Below are positions 23,055 through 29,471 of a stretch of 29,633 nucleotides of DNA, piece by piece. The notes beneath the pieces were generated by a model. That model saw nothing but the letters and a program-made list of their open reading frames with translations. It was not told where the DNA came from and searched no databases. Numbering within the stretch: position 1 is the first letter of the stretch; each line of letters opens with the position of its first letter. Made by a program: the position numbers and the translations under genes. The DNA comes from Arcicella sp043769985. GTDB taxonomy: Bacteria; Bacteroidota; Bacteroidia; Cytophagales; Spirosomataceae. The DNA is taken from positions 1-29,633 of the forward strand of contig JAYVIV010000163.1 in assembly GCA_043769985.1 (NCBI GenBank). Reading direction: 5' to 3'.

Positions 23055-24167
23055 CTACCCGATGATTTTTGTTAAGTATTGATAATGAGATAGTTGAATT
23101 TGAATCCACCGAGTAAATACATTCAAAAATTCATCCCAAACTTTCATAAATCTTTGGTTGTTATTTCTGGAACCTTCTCTCAAAATATCAAGTCCTTTTC
23201 GGAAAAAGCTATTGGATTTATACCCGTGTTTTTTAATTTTAATTTTTTGTACTTTTTTGTGATAGTGTTTGCCAATATTTACACATATTCCAACCGCTAT
23301 ACTGACAAAAACTAAAAGCTTTTTAATTTTTTCACTTGATTTTAGATGAGTATTCTCTAAGTTAAATCCACGCCCTTTGGCGGTTTGAAAGAATACTTCT
23401 ATCGACCATCTTCTTCGATAGAATCCACCTAATTGTTTAGCGGGAAAACTCCCTGCCAAAATTAGAAAATCGCCATCAGGTAATTTTTTTAACATCACAT
23501 TACACCAAATACCATCTATCATACAGTCTTGATAATATCGCTCAGTTTGAGTTGACAAAAGCTCGGTCACGGAGTAAATATTGGTATTTCTCAACGTTAT
23601 TAAATGACTCTTTGGCATTCGCATACAAAATGGTATATTGCTGTCTTTTAGGTATTTAAACCATTCGTGACCGATAAATTCTCGGTCTCCAACAATGACT
23701 GCAATTCTATCTACTCCAATTAATGAGATAACTTTACCAATCAAGTCTTTTCTATTTTGGGTGTTGCTGTTACCACTTTTGTTATCTAATAAATCCCAAA
23801 ATATAGGTATTCCAACTCCGTCATGTCGAGCAACAACCATGAGAATGTTACACTGATACTTGCCAAAGTCCCACTCTGTTCTGTCAATTGATAAACTCAA
23901 TTTACCTTTGGGTAAAAACATTACTAAAAGAATAGCAACTTGTTGATAATCAAATTCAAAATCTTTAAAAAATGCTTGAATTCTTCTTTCGTTTGACTCT
24001 ACTTTTGAAGCAGTTGTAAAATGTAACCCAACCTCTTTAAATTGTACATTTCTACTTTTTATAACGCCAAGAGTAAACTCTGAAATAAAGTTTTGTCTGG
24101 CTAAATTCTTGGCTAACGGGATTTCTGAAAATAAATTTTTAATTTTGCTACCGATGATATTTTTCAT
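23055..24167 (-). CDS. IS4-family transposase
   Basis: A 370-residue DDE transposase. The catalytic residues are Asp95 in SLSIDRTEW, Asp161 in VIVGDREFIG, and Glu257 in YRRRWSIEVFFQTAK, which gives the IS4 signature Y-2-R-3-E-6-K (Tyr250, Arg253, Glu257, Lys264). Full length and undamaged. The TAG stop codon lies inside the left terminal repeat of the element (23055-23057). A hairpin sits just upstream of the ATG (24165-24167) and would mask it in transcripts entering from outside. Confidence 0.95.
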   Translation of the reverse strand: MKNIIGSKIKNLFSEIPLAKNLARQNFISEFTLGVIKSRNVQFKEVGLHFTTASKVESNERRIQAFFKDFEFDYQQVAILLVMFLPKGKLSLSIDRTEWDFGKYQCNILMVVARHDGVGIPIFWDLLDNKSGNSNTQNRKDLIGKVISLIGVDRIAVIVGDREFIGHEWFKYLKDSNIPFCMRMPKSHLITLRNTNIYSVTELLSTQTERYYQDCMIDGIWCNVMLKKLPDGDFLILAGSFPAKQLGGFYRRRWSIEVFFQTAKGRGFNLENTHLKSSEKIKKLLVFVSIAVGICVNIGKHYHKKVQKIKIKKHGYKSNSFFRKGLDILREGSRNNNQRFMKVWDEFLNVFTRWIQIQLSHYQYLTKIIG

Positions 24168-24168
24168 T

Positions 24169-24213
24169 AAAAGGCTGTTTTTGTTGCTTCGTAACTACAA
24201 ATTTCAGCCTTTT
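24169..24213 (-). promoter_or_regulatory. Hairpin before the transposase start codon
   Basis: AAAAGGCTG (24169-24177) pairs with CAGCCTTTT (24205-24213). On the minus strand the stem ends 1 nt before the transposase ATG; on the plus strand it is followed by a T-tract and could stop transcription leaving the element. Outside transcripts would fold here and limit translation, as known for IS10 and IS50. Confidence 0.5.
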
Positions 24214-24258
24214 TTTATTAATCCTAATTTTTCATCGGGTAGAGTAAGATTTTACTTA

Positions 24259-24300
24259 TCACTCTGTCACAAATATTTAACAAATCTGTGACAAAAGTGA
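24259..24300. promoter_or_regulatory. Candidate operator upstream of rpn
   Basis: An inverted repeat with outer TCACT and AGTGA (24259-24263, 24296-24300) and inner TGTCACA and TGTGACA (24265-24271, 24287-24293). It starts just outside the IS target duplication and lies 35-27 nt upstream of the rpn -7 boxes, a position fit for a regulator. Confidence 0.4.
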
Positions 24301-24326
24301 TATTTTCCTTCGGTATGATTTGTTAA

Positions 24327-24342
24327 TATGTTTGTACCTTTG
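24327..24342 (+). promoter_or_regulatory. -7 box(es) for rpn
   Basis: Two adjoining matches to TAnnTTTG: TATGTTTG (24327-24334) and TACCTTTG (24335-24342), 35 nt before the rpn ATG. No TTTG lies at the right -33 distance from either. Confidence 0.4.
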
Positions 24343-24377
24343 AATTCTCAGATTTATGCTCGCTTTTATACTATCCC

Positions 24378-25289
24378 ATGACCAATATCATCAATCCACA
24401 CGATAAATTTTTCAGAACCTCTTTCTCTCGAATAGATGTAGTTAGGAGTTTTATTGAAGAAGTTTTACCAAAACAATACCGTGATAAAATCAATCTTGAT
24501 TCGCTAAGATTATCGAATTCATCCTTTATTGATGAAGAACTTTCAGAACATTTAGCCGATTTGGTTTATCAGGCAGAATACGCAGGTGAACCCGCCAAGA
24601 TTTCATTACTGTTTGAACATAAGTCATATCAAGAAGATTTCTCAGAATTGCAATTGCTTCAATACATGACCAATGCCTACAAAGAGGAACGGAAACAAAA
24701 AAAGAAGGATAAAAAGTCCAAGAAATCTACCGTTGTGATTCCGATTGTTATTCATCACGGAGCAAGTGCTTGGAAGAAAGTTTCGATGAGAAGTCAGTTT
24801 GGTAATCCTCACGAAGATTTATTGAAGTTTTTACCTGATTTTGATTATTTACTCTTCTCACTCAATGATTTTGAAGATGAGCAAATTGCCAATTTCAAAA
24901 ATACGTTTCTTTCAACAACGGCAATGCTTTTAAAACACAGTCGGGATGAAAAGAAGAAATTATTAGCCATTGAGTCATTTTTGATTGAAAAATTGAAAAT
25001 ATTAGAATCATCCCACGAAAACGATTTCATAAGTGCCATTTTTTATTATTTGCACAACTCAACAGACTTGACATCAAATGAAATCGTTATTATCTTTACC
25101 AAAGTTTCAACAATTGTAACTAATATTGCCATGACAGCGACAGAACAACTTCAACAAGAAACAAACTTTAACGTTATTAAAAATCTCATTCAAAAAGGAT
25201 TTGATGCCATTTTTATTGCAGATGTAGTAAGTTTGCCTTTAAAAAAGGTAGAGCAAATTGTTGCTAAAATCAAAAATGCTTCTAATTAA
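24378..25289 (+). CDS. Rpn-family PD-(D/E)XK nuclease
   Basis: A 303-residue member of the Rpn/PDDEXK transposase-like family (recombination-promoting nucleases). The typical opening NPHDKFFRTSFS is at residues 6-17, and the nuclease core has LADLVYQAEY with Asp61 and LLFEHKSYQ with Glu80 and Lys82. A lysine-rich stretch follows at about 105-115. In E. coli such proteins are toxic DNases used against phage and are restrained by a short protein made from an internal start in the same gene. Here an in-frame ATG at 25131 (Met252) opens exactly the segment that is duplicated in the next ORF. The gene lies just right of the IS4 element and near the right end of the accessory region. Confidence 0.9.
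   Translation: MTNIINPHDKFFRTSFSRIDVVRSFIEEVLPKQYRDKINLDSLRLSNSSFIDEELSEHLADLVYQAEYAGEPAKISLLFEHKSYQEDFSELQLLQYMTNAYKEERKQKKKDKKSKKSTVVIPIVIHHGASAWKKVSMRSQFGNPHEDLLKFLPDFDYLLFSLNDFEDEQIANFKNTFLSTTAMLLKHSRDEKKKLLAIESFLIEKLKILESSHENDFISAIFYYLHNSTDLTSNEIVIIFTKVSTIVTNIAMTATEQLQQETNFNVIKNLIQKGFDAIFIADVVSLPLKKVEQIVAKIKNASN
25131..25289 (+). other. Possible internal translation start in rpn (52-aa C-terminal product)
   Basis: Met252 of the Rpn frame starts a potential 52-residue product, MTATEQLQQETNFNVIKNLI followed by a small helical region and a tail ending KIKNASN. This matches the place and size expected for the intragenic antitoxin known from E. coli Rpn genes. No ribosome binding site can be judged, as Bacteroidota rarely show one. 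The main support is the neighbouring ORF, which starts at the equivalent methionine. Confidence 0.35.
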
Positions 25290-25299
25290 AAAGCCTTTT

Positions 25300-25458
25300 A
25301 TGACAGCTACTGAACGATTGAGAGAAGAGATTACGTTTGACCAAATTAAGAGTCTCATTCAAAATGGTGCTTCGATGGAATTGATTTCTAAATCTTTCGG
25401 ATTATCCTTTAAAAAAATTGAGGAGATTGTTAAAGAGACGAAAAACTCTTCTAATTAA
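25300..25458 (+). CDS. Stand-alone Rpn C-terminal tail protein (candidate antitoxin)
   Basis: A 52-codon ORF starting 10 nt after the rpn stop. It reads MTATERLREEITFDQIKSLI, then QNGASMELISKSFGLSFKKI, then EEIVKETKNSSN. It aligns without gaps to Rpn residues 252-303, with 25 of 52 residues identical by eye, including the first five and the last N-x-SN. Even the non-coding tail AATTAAAAAGCC is shared, so the locus is a tandem duplication of 169 bp (25131-25299 and 25300-25468) that has since diverged. A longer frame from 25258 overlaps rpn, but the homology makes ATG 25300 the better start. As the product contains only the helical tail and no nuclease, a role as a regulatory partner of Rpn is likely but inferred. 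Confidence 0.7.
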   Translation: MTATERLREEITFDQIKSLIQNGASMELISKSFGLSFKKIEEIVKETKNSSN

Positions 25459-25472
25459 AAAGCCAATAAAAA

Positions 25473-25606
25473 GGTACGAAAAAAGGTACGAGGTAATTTA
25501 AAGGTACGAGAGGGGTTTAATCAATTGATTTACAGATAGTTATAAGGTATTTTACTTGAAGTTTATCAAGAAAAGTGTACCAATGTAAAACAATTGAAAG
25601 GTACGA
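25473..25606 (+). repeat. GGTACGA short repeats (right copies)
   Basis: GGTACGA occurs at 25473, 25485, 25503 and 25600. The 15-mer at 25496-25510 is the exact reverse complement of 7844-7858 near the tRNA-Asn gene. Apart from these, the AT-rich stretch 25459-25669 shows no gene. Confidence 0.6.
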
Positions 25607-25669
25607 AACAGACTACGAGGTTATAATTCCTTTTTATAAGTTGCTGATATTCAAATTGTTATCTCACTC

Positions 25670-25697
25670 GGTTCGGACACAGGAGAGGGAGCAAAAA
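25670..25697 (+). pseudogene. tRNA-Asn 3'-end fragment (possible attachment-site remnant)
   Basis: The 28 bases correspond to tRNA-Asn positions 7745-7772: GGTTCG, five bases with three changes, then AGGAGAGGGAGCAAAAA identical. The T stem no longer pairs and no D or anticodon arm can be traced upstream, so this is a fragment. It has the same orientation as the intact tRNA and is followed by its own terminator hairpin. Such a 3' fragment is what remains at the far end of an element that integrated into the tRNA gene. Confidence 0.7.
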
Positions 25698-25701
25698 ATC
25701 G

Positions 25702-25738
25702 AAAAAAGCCTTTATACAATACGTATGGAGGCTTTTTT
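25702..25738 (+). terminator. Terminator after the tRNA fragment
   Basis: AAAAAAGCCT pairs with AGGCTTTTTT, with a further UU/GG wobble and an ATAC/GTAT inner stem around a 5-nt loop. Like the tRNA-Asn terminator, it starts within a few bases of the tRNA end and has an AAAGCCT core, so it may be the original tRNA terminator. The following 25739-25942 shows nothing recognisable. Confidence 0.85.
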
Positions 25739-25942
25739 GTGAAAAATTTGGAATGCTATCTGATTTTTCAGAATATTACTTCTATTTATCTACCATACTA
25801 TTCTTTGCCGTTTTGCTCAACTTCGAGATAAATTATTTACAAAATGTAGTAATTCAAATTATCTTTAGTACACATCTGTATTGAGCAATGACTGTTTAAT
25901 AAACCTGAAATAGTTAGAGTACACTATATGTGCCACGTAACT

Positions 25943-25988
25943 AAAAAAGGTCTAAAACAAGCAATTTGCTTCATTTTAAACCTTTTTT
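25943..25988. terminator. Bidirectional terminator, mainly for the DksA-like gene
   Basis: AAAAAAGGT and ACCTTTTTT form the base of a stem with one mismatch, then TAAAA with TTTTA, and an inner AAGC/GCTT hairpin. It has a T-tract in both directions and lies 17 nt after the stop of the minus-strand DksA-like gene. Confidence 0.8.
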
Positions 25989-26004
25989 AATGACCAATTA
26001 AAGA

Positions 26005-26397
26005 TTATTTTTGTTTCAACAGCTTAGCTTCAATCGTCTGTTGTGTATGTGGAACTGCTCTGAGGCGTTCTTTCGGAATCAATTTTCCAGTATCAATACA
26101 TACGCCATACGTGCCATTTTTAATACGAATTAAAGCGTTTTCTAATTGTAAAGAGAATTTTTGTAGACGTGCAGCCAATTGACTCATACTTTCCTTTTCT
26201 GTACTATCTGCTCCGTCTTCCATCAATTTTGAACTTCCACCCGTAACGTCCGTGCCTGGGTCATTTCGTTTGTGCAGTGCCTCACGAATATAATTCAATT
26301 CTCCACGTACATCCTCTAATTTAATAGTGATTAATCCCTCAAACTCTTTAAGGTCTTCACTCGAATATCTGGTTTTTTGTTCTAATAATGTGTCCAT
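26005..26397 (-). CDS. TraR/DksA-family protein with degenerate zinc finger
   Basis: A 130-residue protein with the DksA-type plan: a long coiled-coil helical hairpin (residues 12-90, with acidic residues DGADSTEKES near its tip at 61-70) and a C-terminal finger region beginning YGVCIDTGKLIPKERLRAVP. Of the four cysteines of the C4 zinc finger only Cys100 is kept; the others are Thr or other residues. As I recall, this is common for Bacteroidota members of the family. DksA-like proteins enter the secondary channel of RNA polymerase and alter initiation, often together with ppGpp. The gene has its own promoter and terminator and is divergent from the dehydrogenase gene. Confidence 0.88.
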   Translation of the reverse strand: MDTLLEQKTRYSSEDLKEFEGLITIKLEDVRGELNYIREALHKRNDPGTDVTGGSSKLMEDGADSTEKESMSQLAARLQKFSLQLENALIRIKNGTYGVCIDTGKLIPKERLRAVPHTQQTIEAKLLKQK

Positions 26398-26495
26398 TTT
26401 TGTTGAATAGGGTTGTTTATGGGTTCACTGATAAGCACCTTGGCGGCATTTTCCAATAATTTATCCCTAAAAAAATTTCTTACTAAAAAAGTTTA

Positions 26496-26526
26496 CAAAG
26501 ATAAATTCAATTTAATGAAATATCAA
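26496..26526 (-). promoter_or_regulatory. Promoter of the DksA-like gene
   Basis: On the minus strand TTG (26526-26524), a 20-nt spacer and TATCTTTG (26503-26496) match the -33/-7 layout. It gives a leader of about 90 nt. The rest of the 26398-26814 gap is AT-rich without a gene. Confidence 0.65.
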
Positions 26527-26705
26527 TATTTCAAGAATTAATTAAATTTTTTCTAAATTTTATGATTTTTTAATTTTAGTCTTTAACCAATGATTATTTG
26601 GGAAAAATACTACTTAACCATAAAGTTAAAAAGGAAAATGTAAAATGACCTCAACATTATACTTTTGAGTTGAAAATCAAGTATTTATACTTAGAAACGA
26701 AACCC

Positions 26706-26737
26706 TTGACTTATACGCTCAAAACATAGTAAATTTG
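26706..26737 (+). promoter_or_regulatory. Promoter of the glutamate-family dehydrogenase gene
   Basis: TTG at 26706-26708, a 21-nt spacer, and TAAATTTG at 26730-26737 fit the Bacteroidota promoter consensus. A second -7-like TACTTTTG lies further upstream near 26660. Confidence 0.65.
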
Positions 26738-26814
26738 CAAAAACAGGATATAAGAGGAAAGAAAAAGAAGGAAACTTATACAATTTATATGAATATTTTC
26801 TTTTTCCTTTTCTC

Positions 26815-28113
26815 ATGATTCCTTTCATCCAACGAAGAATGACTTACATAGAACCAGCTCCTATCAAGGACAAAGAAAATCCATTGGAATCCATGATGCA
26901 ACGCTTTGACAAAGCCGTTGAACTCTTGGGCATTTCAGACGAAATGTATTATATTTTGAAAGTTCCTGCTCGTCAGGTAACAGTGGGACTACCCATCACG
27001 ATGGACAATGGTTCTATCAAGGTTTTTGAAGGACATCGTGTTTTACATTCAAATATTTTAGGACCCGGTAAGGGCGGAATACGCTTCGATCCAGATGTTA
27101 ATTTAGACGAAGTTCGTGCCTTAGCGGCTTGGATGACTTGGAAATGTGCCGTTGTAGATATCCCGTATGGTGGTGCAAAAGGTGGAATTGCTTGTAATCC
27201 ACGTGAGATGTCGGCAGGAGAAATGGAACGTTTGATGCGTGCCTATACGGTTTCAATGTTGGATGTTTTTGGTCCTGATAAAGATATTCCTGCCCCTGAC
27301 ATGGGAACAGGTCCCCGTGAAATGGCTTGGTTGATGGATGAATATTCAAAGGCAAAAGGAATGACCGTGAACGCAGTTGTGACGGGCAAGCCTTTAGTTT
27401 TGGGTGGCTCATTAGGACGCACCGAAGCAACGGGTAGAGGCGTGATGACTTCGGCTTTAGCAGGAATGGATAAACTAAAAATTAATCCCTATAAATCAAC
27501 CGCCGCCGTGCAGGGATTTGGCAATGTAGGCTCACACGCTGCCGCCCTTCTTCACGAACGAGGTGTAATGATAAAAGCTATTTCTGACATTTCTGGGGCA
27601 TATTATAACGAAAAAGGTATTGATATTGAAGGGGCAATGAAGTTCCGTGAATTGAATAATGGTACACTCGAAAATTTCCCAGGAGCAGAAAAAATTACGA
27701 ACGAAGAGCTGTTAATGCTTGACGTGGACGTACTGGTTCCAGCGGCAAAAGAGGATGTCATTAACAATGAAAATGCTCAATATATTCAAGCAAAAATGAT
27801 TGTCGAAGGAGCGAATGGACCAACTTCTGCTTCAGCGGATGATATAATTAATCAGAAAGGAATTTTGGTTGTGCCAGATATTTTGGCAAATGCAGGAGGC
27901 GTAACAGTTTCATATTTTGAGTGGGTACAAAATAGAATTGGTTATAAATGGACGTTAGACAGAGTAAATCGTCGTTCGGACAGGATTATGAAAGATGCTT
28001 TTGATAAGGTGTTTTTAACTTCACAACAATACAAAGTTCCTATGAGAATTGCGGCGTATATTGTAGCAATTAAGAAAGTTTCAGATACTTATAAATTTAG
28101 AGGAGGGTATTGA
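26815..28113 (+). CDS. Glu/Leu/Phe/Val dehydrogenase (glutamate dehydrogenase type)
   Basis: A 432-residue amino-acid dehydrogenase. The substrate-binding domain has GPGKGGIRF (Lys86), MTWKCAVVDIPYGGAKGG with Lys110 and catalytic Lys122, and PAPDMGT with Asp162. The nucleotide-binding domain carries VQGFGNVGSHAA (GxGxxG at 234-239). It should interconvert glutamate and 2-oxoglutarate plus ammonia with NAD(P); the size near 430 residues is that of the hexameric small-type glutamate dehydrogenases. Which cofactor is used cannot be read with certainty. Start: ATG 26815, or the ATG eight codons later (MTYIEPAPIKDKENP). The gene has its own promoter and ends before a strong bidirectional terminator. 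Confidence 0.94.
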   Translation: MIPFIQRRMTYIEPAPIKDKENPLESMMQRFDKAVELLGISDEMYYILKVPARQVTVGLPITMDNGSIKVFEGHRVLHSNILGPGKGGIRFDPDVNLDEVRALAAWMTWKCAVVDIPYGGAKGGIACNPREMSAGEMERLMRAYTVSMLDVFGPDKDIPAPDMGTGPREMAWLMDEYSKAKGMTVNAVVTGKPLVLGGSLGRTEATGRGVMTSALAGMDKLKINPYKSTAAVQGFGNVGSHAAALLHERGVMIKAISDISGAYYNEKGIDIEGAMKFRELNNGTLENFPGAEKITNEELLMLDVDVLVPAAKEDVINNENAQYIQAKMIVEGANGPTSASADDIINQKGILVVPDILANAGGVTVSYFEWVQNRIGYKWTLDRVNRRSDRIMKDAFDKVFLTSQQYKVPMRIAAYIVAIKKVSDTYKFRGGY

Positions 28114-28340
28114 CAGTTGGCAGTTATCAGTAAGCAATTAACAGTAAACAGTTAAAAAGGGAGTTGCAAAGGAAATAATCCTTCACAACTCCCTTTTTAT
28201 TTTTGGATAATTATTTACTATTGAACCCATTAACTGTTATCTTTTTGATGATAATTGTAAATTGATTACTGTTTACTTTTAACTGATAACTGCTTACTGC
28301 TAACTATTCACTGCTAATTGATAACTGTTCACTGCAAAAG
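28114..28340. repeat. Inverted arrays of CAGTTATCAGTAAGC-like low-complexity repeats
   Basis: 28115-28153 reads CAGTTGGCAGTTATCAGTAA, then GCAATTAACAGTAAACAG. The opposite arm (28228-28336) holds the complementary type several times (ACTGTTTACTTTTAACTG, GATAACTGCTTACTGC). They flank the terminator and extend into the last codons of the prenylglyceryl-phosphate synthase gene. Confidence 0.7.
28154..28198. terminator. Bidirectional terminator between convergent genes
   Basis: AAAAAGGGAGTTG pairs perfectly (13 bp) with CAACTCCCTTTTT around a loop that holds a second small stem (AAGGA with TCCTT). It has T-runs on both strands and serves both the dehydrogenase and the convergent synthase gene. 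Confidence 0.92.
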
Positions 28341-29061
28341 CAATTTCCCTCAACAAATCAATATTCTCTTCAATCCCATTACCCACCACAATCACGTCTG
28401 CACCTGCGGAAAGGGCATTTTTTGCTTTTTTAATCGAATTAATTCCTCCTCCAACGATGATGGGCGTATCAACTGATTGTCTGACTGCCGCAATCATTTC
28501 TGGCGATACTGGATTCAATGCCCCTGAACCTGCATCTAAATACGTCAACTTCAATCCTAACATCTCACCCGCCATGGCTGTGCAAGCCGCAATCCCGGGT
28601 TTATCGTGTGGAATAGGATTTGTGTTGGAAATATAAGAAACCGTTGTTTGAAGTCCGCTATCAATCAGCATATACCCCGTTGGCAAAATTTCTAACCCAC
28701 TTTTTCGTAAAACAGGGGCAGAAATTACGTGCTGACCAATCAAAAATTCTGGATTTCTTCCTGAGATTAAAGACAATAATAAAATTGCATCTGCCTGACT
28801 ATCAATATGTAAACTATTTCCAGGAAATAAAATGACGGGAATATTAGTGTAGGATTTGATTTTTGCAATCACCTCGCCCATTATATAATTCGTAATGAGA
28901 CTTCCACCCACGAAGATATAATCGGCATTGTGTTCAATGCAGAGGTCTAATAAATTGGTAAAATTTTCGAGATTTACCTTATCGGGGTCAATCAATACGG
29001 CAAAAGATTTCTGACCGATTTTTTTTCGCTCGTGTAAATTATACAGTAGTTTTTGGGTCAT
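28300..29061 (-). CDS. Geranylgeranylglyceryl/heptaprenylglyceryl phosphate synthase family
   Basis: A 253-residue TIM-barrel prenyltransferase. Family motifs: VLIDPDK (22-28), VGGSLIT (51-57), LFPGNSLHID (79-88), the long SGRNPEFLIGQH (100-111), TYLDAGSGA (173-181), IIVGGGINS (201-209) and VVGNGIEENI (225-234), the last three forming the phosphate-binding site. It joins an isoprenoid diphosphate to glycerol-1-phosphate. Homologues are widespread in Bacteroidota; their lipid role there is poorly known. The last 11 residues (AVNSYQLAVNS) are encoded by an intergenic repeat that now supplies the stop codon. The start (ATG 29061) overlaps the gene upstream by 23 nt. Confidence 0.93.
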   Translation of the reverse strand: MTQKLLYNLHERKKIGQKSFAVLIDPDKVNLENFTNLLDLCIEHNADYIFVGGSLITNYIMGEVIAKIKSYTNIPVILFPGNSLHIDSQADAILLLSLISGRNPEFLIGQHVISAPVLRKSGLEILPTGYMLIDSGLQTTVSYISNTNPIPHDKPGIAACTAMAGEMLGLKLTYLDAGSGALNPVSPEMIAAVRQSVDTPIIVGGGINSIKKAKNALSAGADVIVVGNGIEENIDLLREIAFAVNSYQLAVNS

Positions 29062-29434
29062 TATTTTCTTTTAAAATAGTCATTGCTTCCATGATTTTGT
29101 CTTTAGCGATTGCCATCAAAAAAGCAACAATATAACCTTTAATGGAGGACACTAACCAAGATTCCTTACCTTTTTCAACAATCACAGGTAAGTTAACATT
29201 TTCAACAATTTTTATCTTTTTCTTTTTAGGTTCAGAATCGGAGGTAAATAAACTGAAAATTACATACACAGTTGCCAATGCCGTACCCACTATCAAGGCG
29301 GTTGTTCCGATTCGGGCGGCGTCAGATTTTAAGTCATTAACCTGACCATCAATCATTTTTTTATAGGCTTGTGCCTCTTTGTGTAATTCTATTTTACGTT
29401 CAGAGGGCTTTTTGGGGCTTACTGTTGGAAACAT
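29039..29434 (-). CDS. Small membrane protein of unknown function
   Basis: A 131-residue protein. A charged, helical N-terminus (residues 7-40) precedes a membrane segment IGTTALIVGTALATVYVIFS (about 42-61), a basic stretch (EPKKKKIKI), and a second, weaker hydrophobic segment SIKGYIVAFLMAIAKDK (about 98-114). I do not recognise the family. It overlaps the prenylglyceryl-phosphate synthase gene by 23 nt, so the two are probably translated from one message. A link to membrane lipids would be natural but cannot be shown from the sequence. ATG 29434 is the first start. Confidence 0.7.
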   Translation of the reverse strand: MFPTVSPKKPSERKIELHKEAQAYKKMIDGQVNDLKSDAARIGTTALIVGTALATVYVIFSLFTSDSEPKKKKIKIVENVNLPVIVEKGKESWLVSSIKGYIVAFLMAIAKDKIMEAMTILKENNDPKTTV

Positions 29435-29463
29435 ATTTTTTCGCTTTTAACTTAAAAACAGTT

Positions 29464-29471
29464 CAAAAGTA
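29464..29471 (-). promoter_or_regulatory. -7 box upstream of the small membrane protein
   Basis: The minus strand reads TACTTTTG, matching TAnnTTTG, 29 nt before the ATG at 29434. A TTG lies only 16 nt further upstream, shorter than ideal. The rest of the window to 29633 shows no gene. Confidence 0.4.

Larger units (their letters stand above)
23051..24246 (-). mobile_element. Intact IS4-family insertion sequence
   Basis: The element is 1196 bp. Its 15-bp terminal inverted repeat TACTCTACCCGATGA is perfect at both ends (23051-23065 and complementary 24232-24246). It is flanked by a perfect 9-bp target duplication, AGATTTTAC, at 23042-23050 and 24247-24255. One transposase gene fills it. The unmutated ends, target repeats and gene indicate a recent insertion. 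Confidence 0.95.

Noticed and set aside
7768..25670. Search for an integrase or conjugation genes in the island
   Set aside because: No tyrosine or serine recombinase, relaxase or Tra-type gene is encoded; the IS4, IS630 remnant and RAYT would not explain tRNA-site integration, so no active integrative element is claimed.
25620..25697. A second functional tRNA gene near 25670
   Set aside because: Only the 3' part is recognisable, the T stem does not pair, and no anticodon or D arm can be folded upstream.
27098..27430. Antisense ORF of 110 codons opposite the dehydrogenase gene
   Set aside because: Shadow of a conserved enzyme gene; composition without any domain sign.
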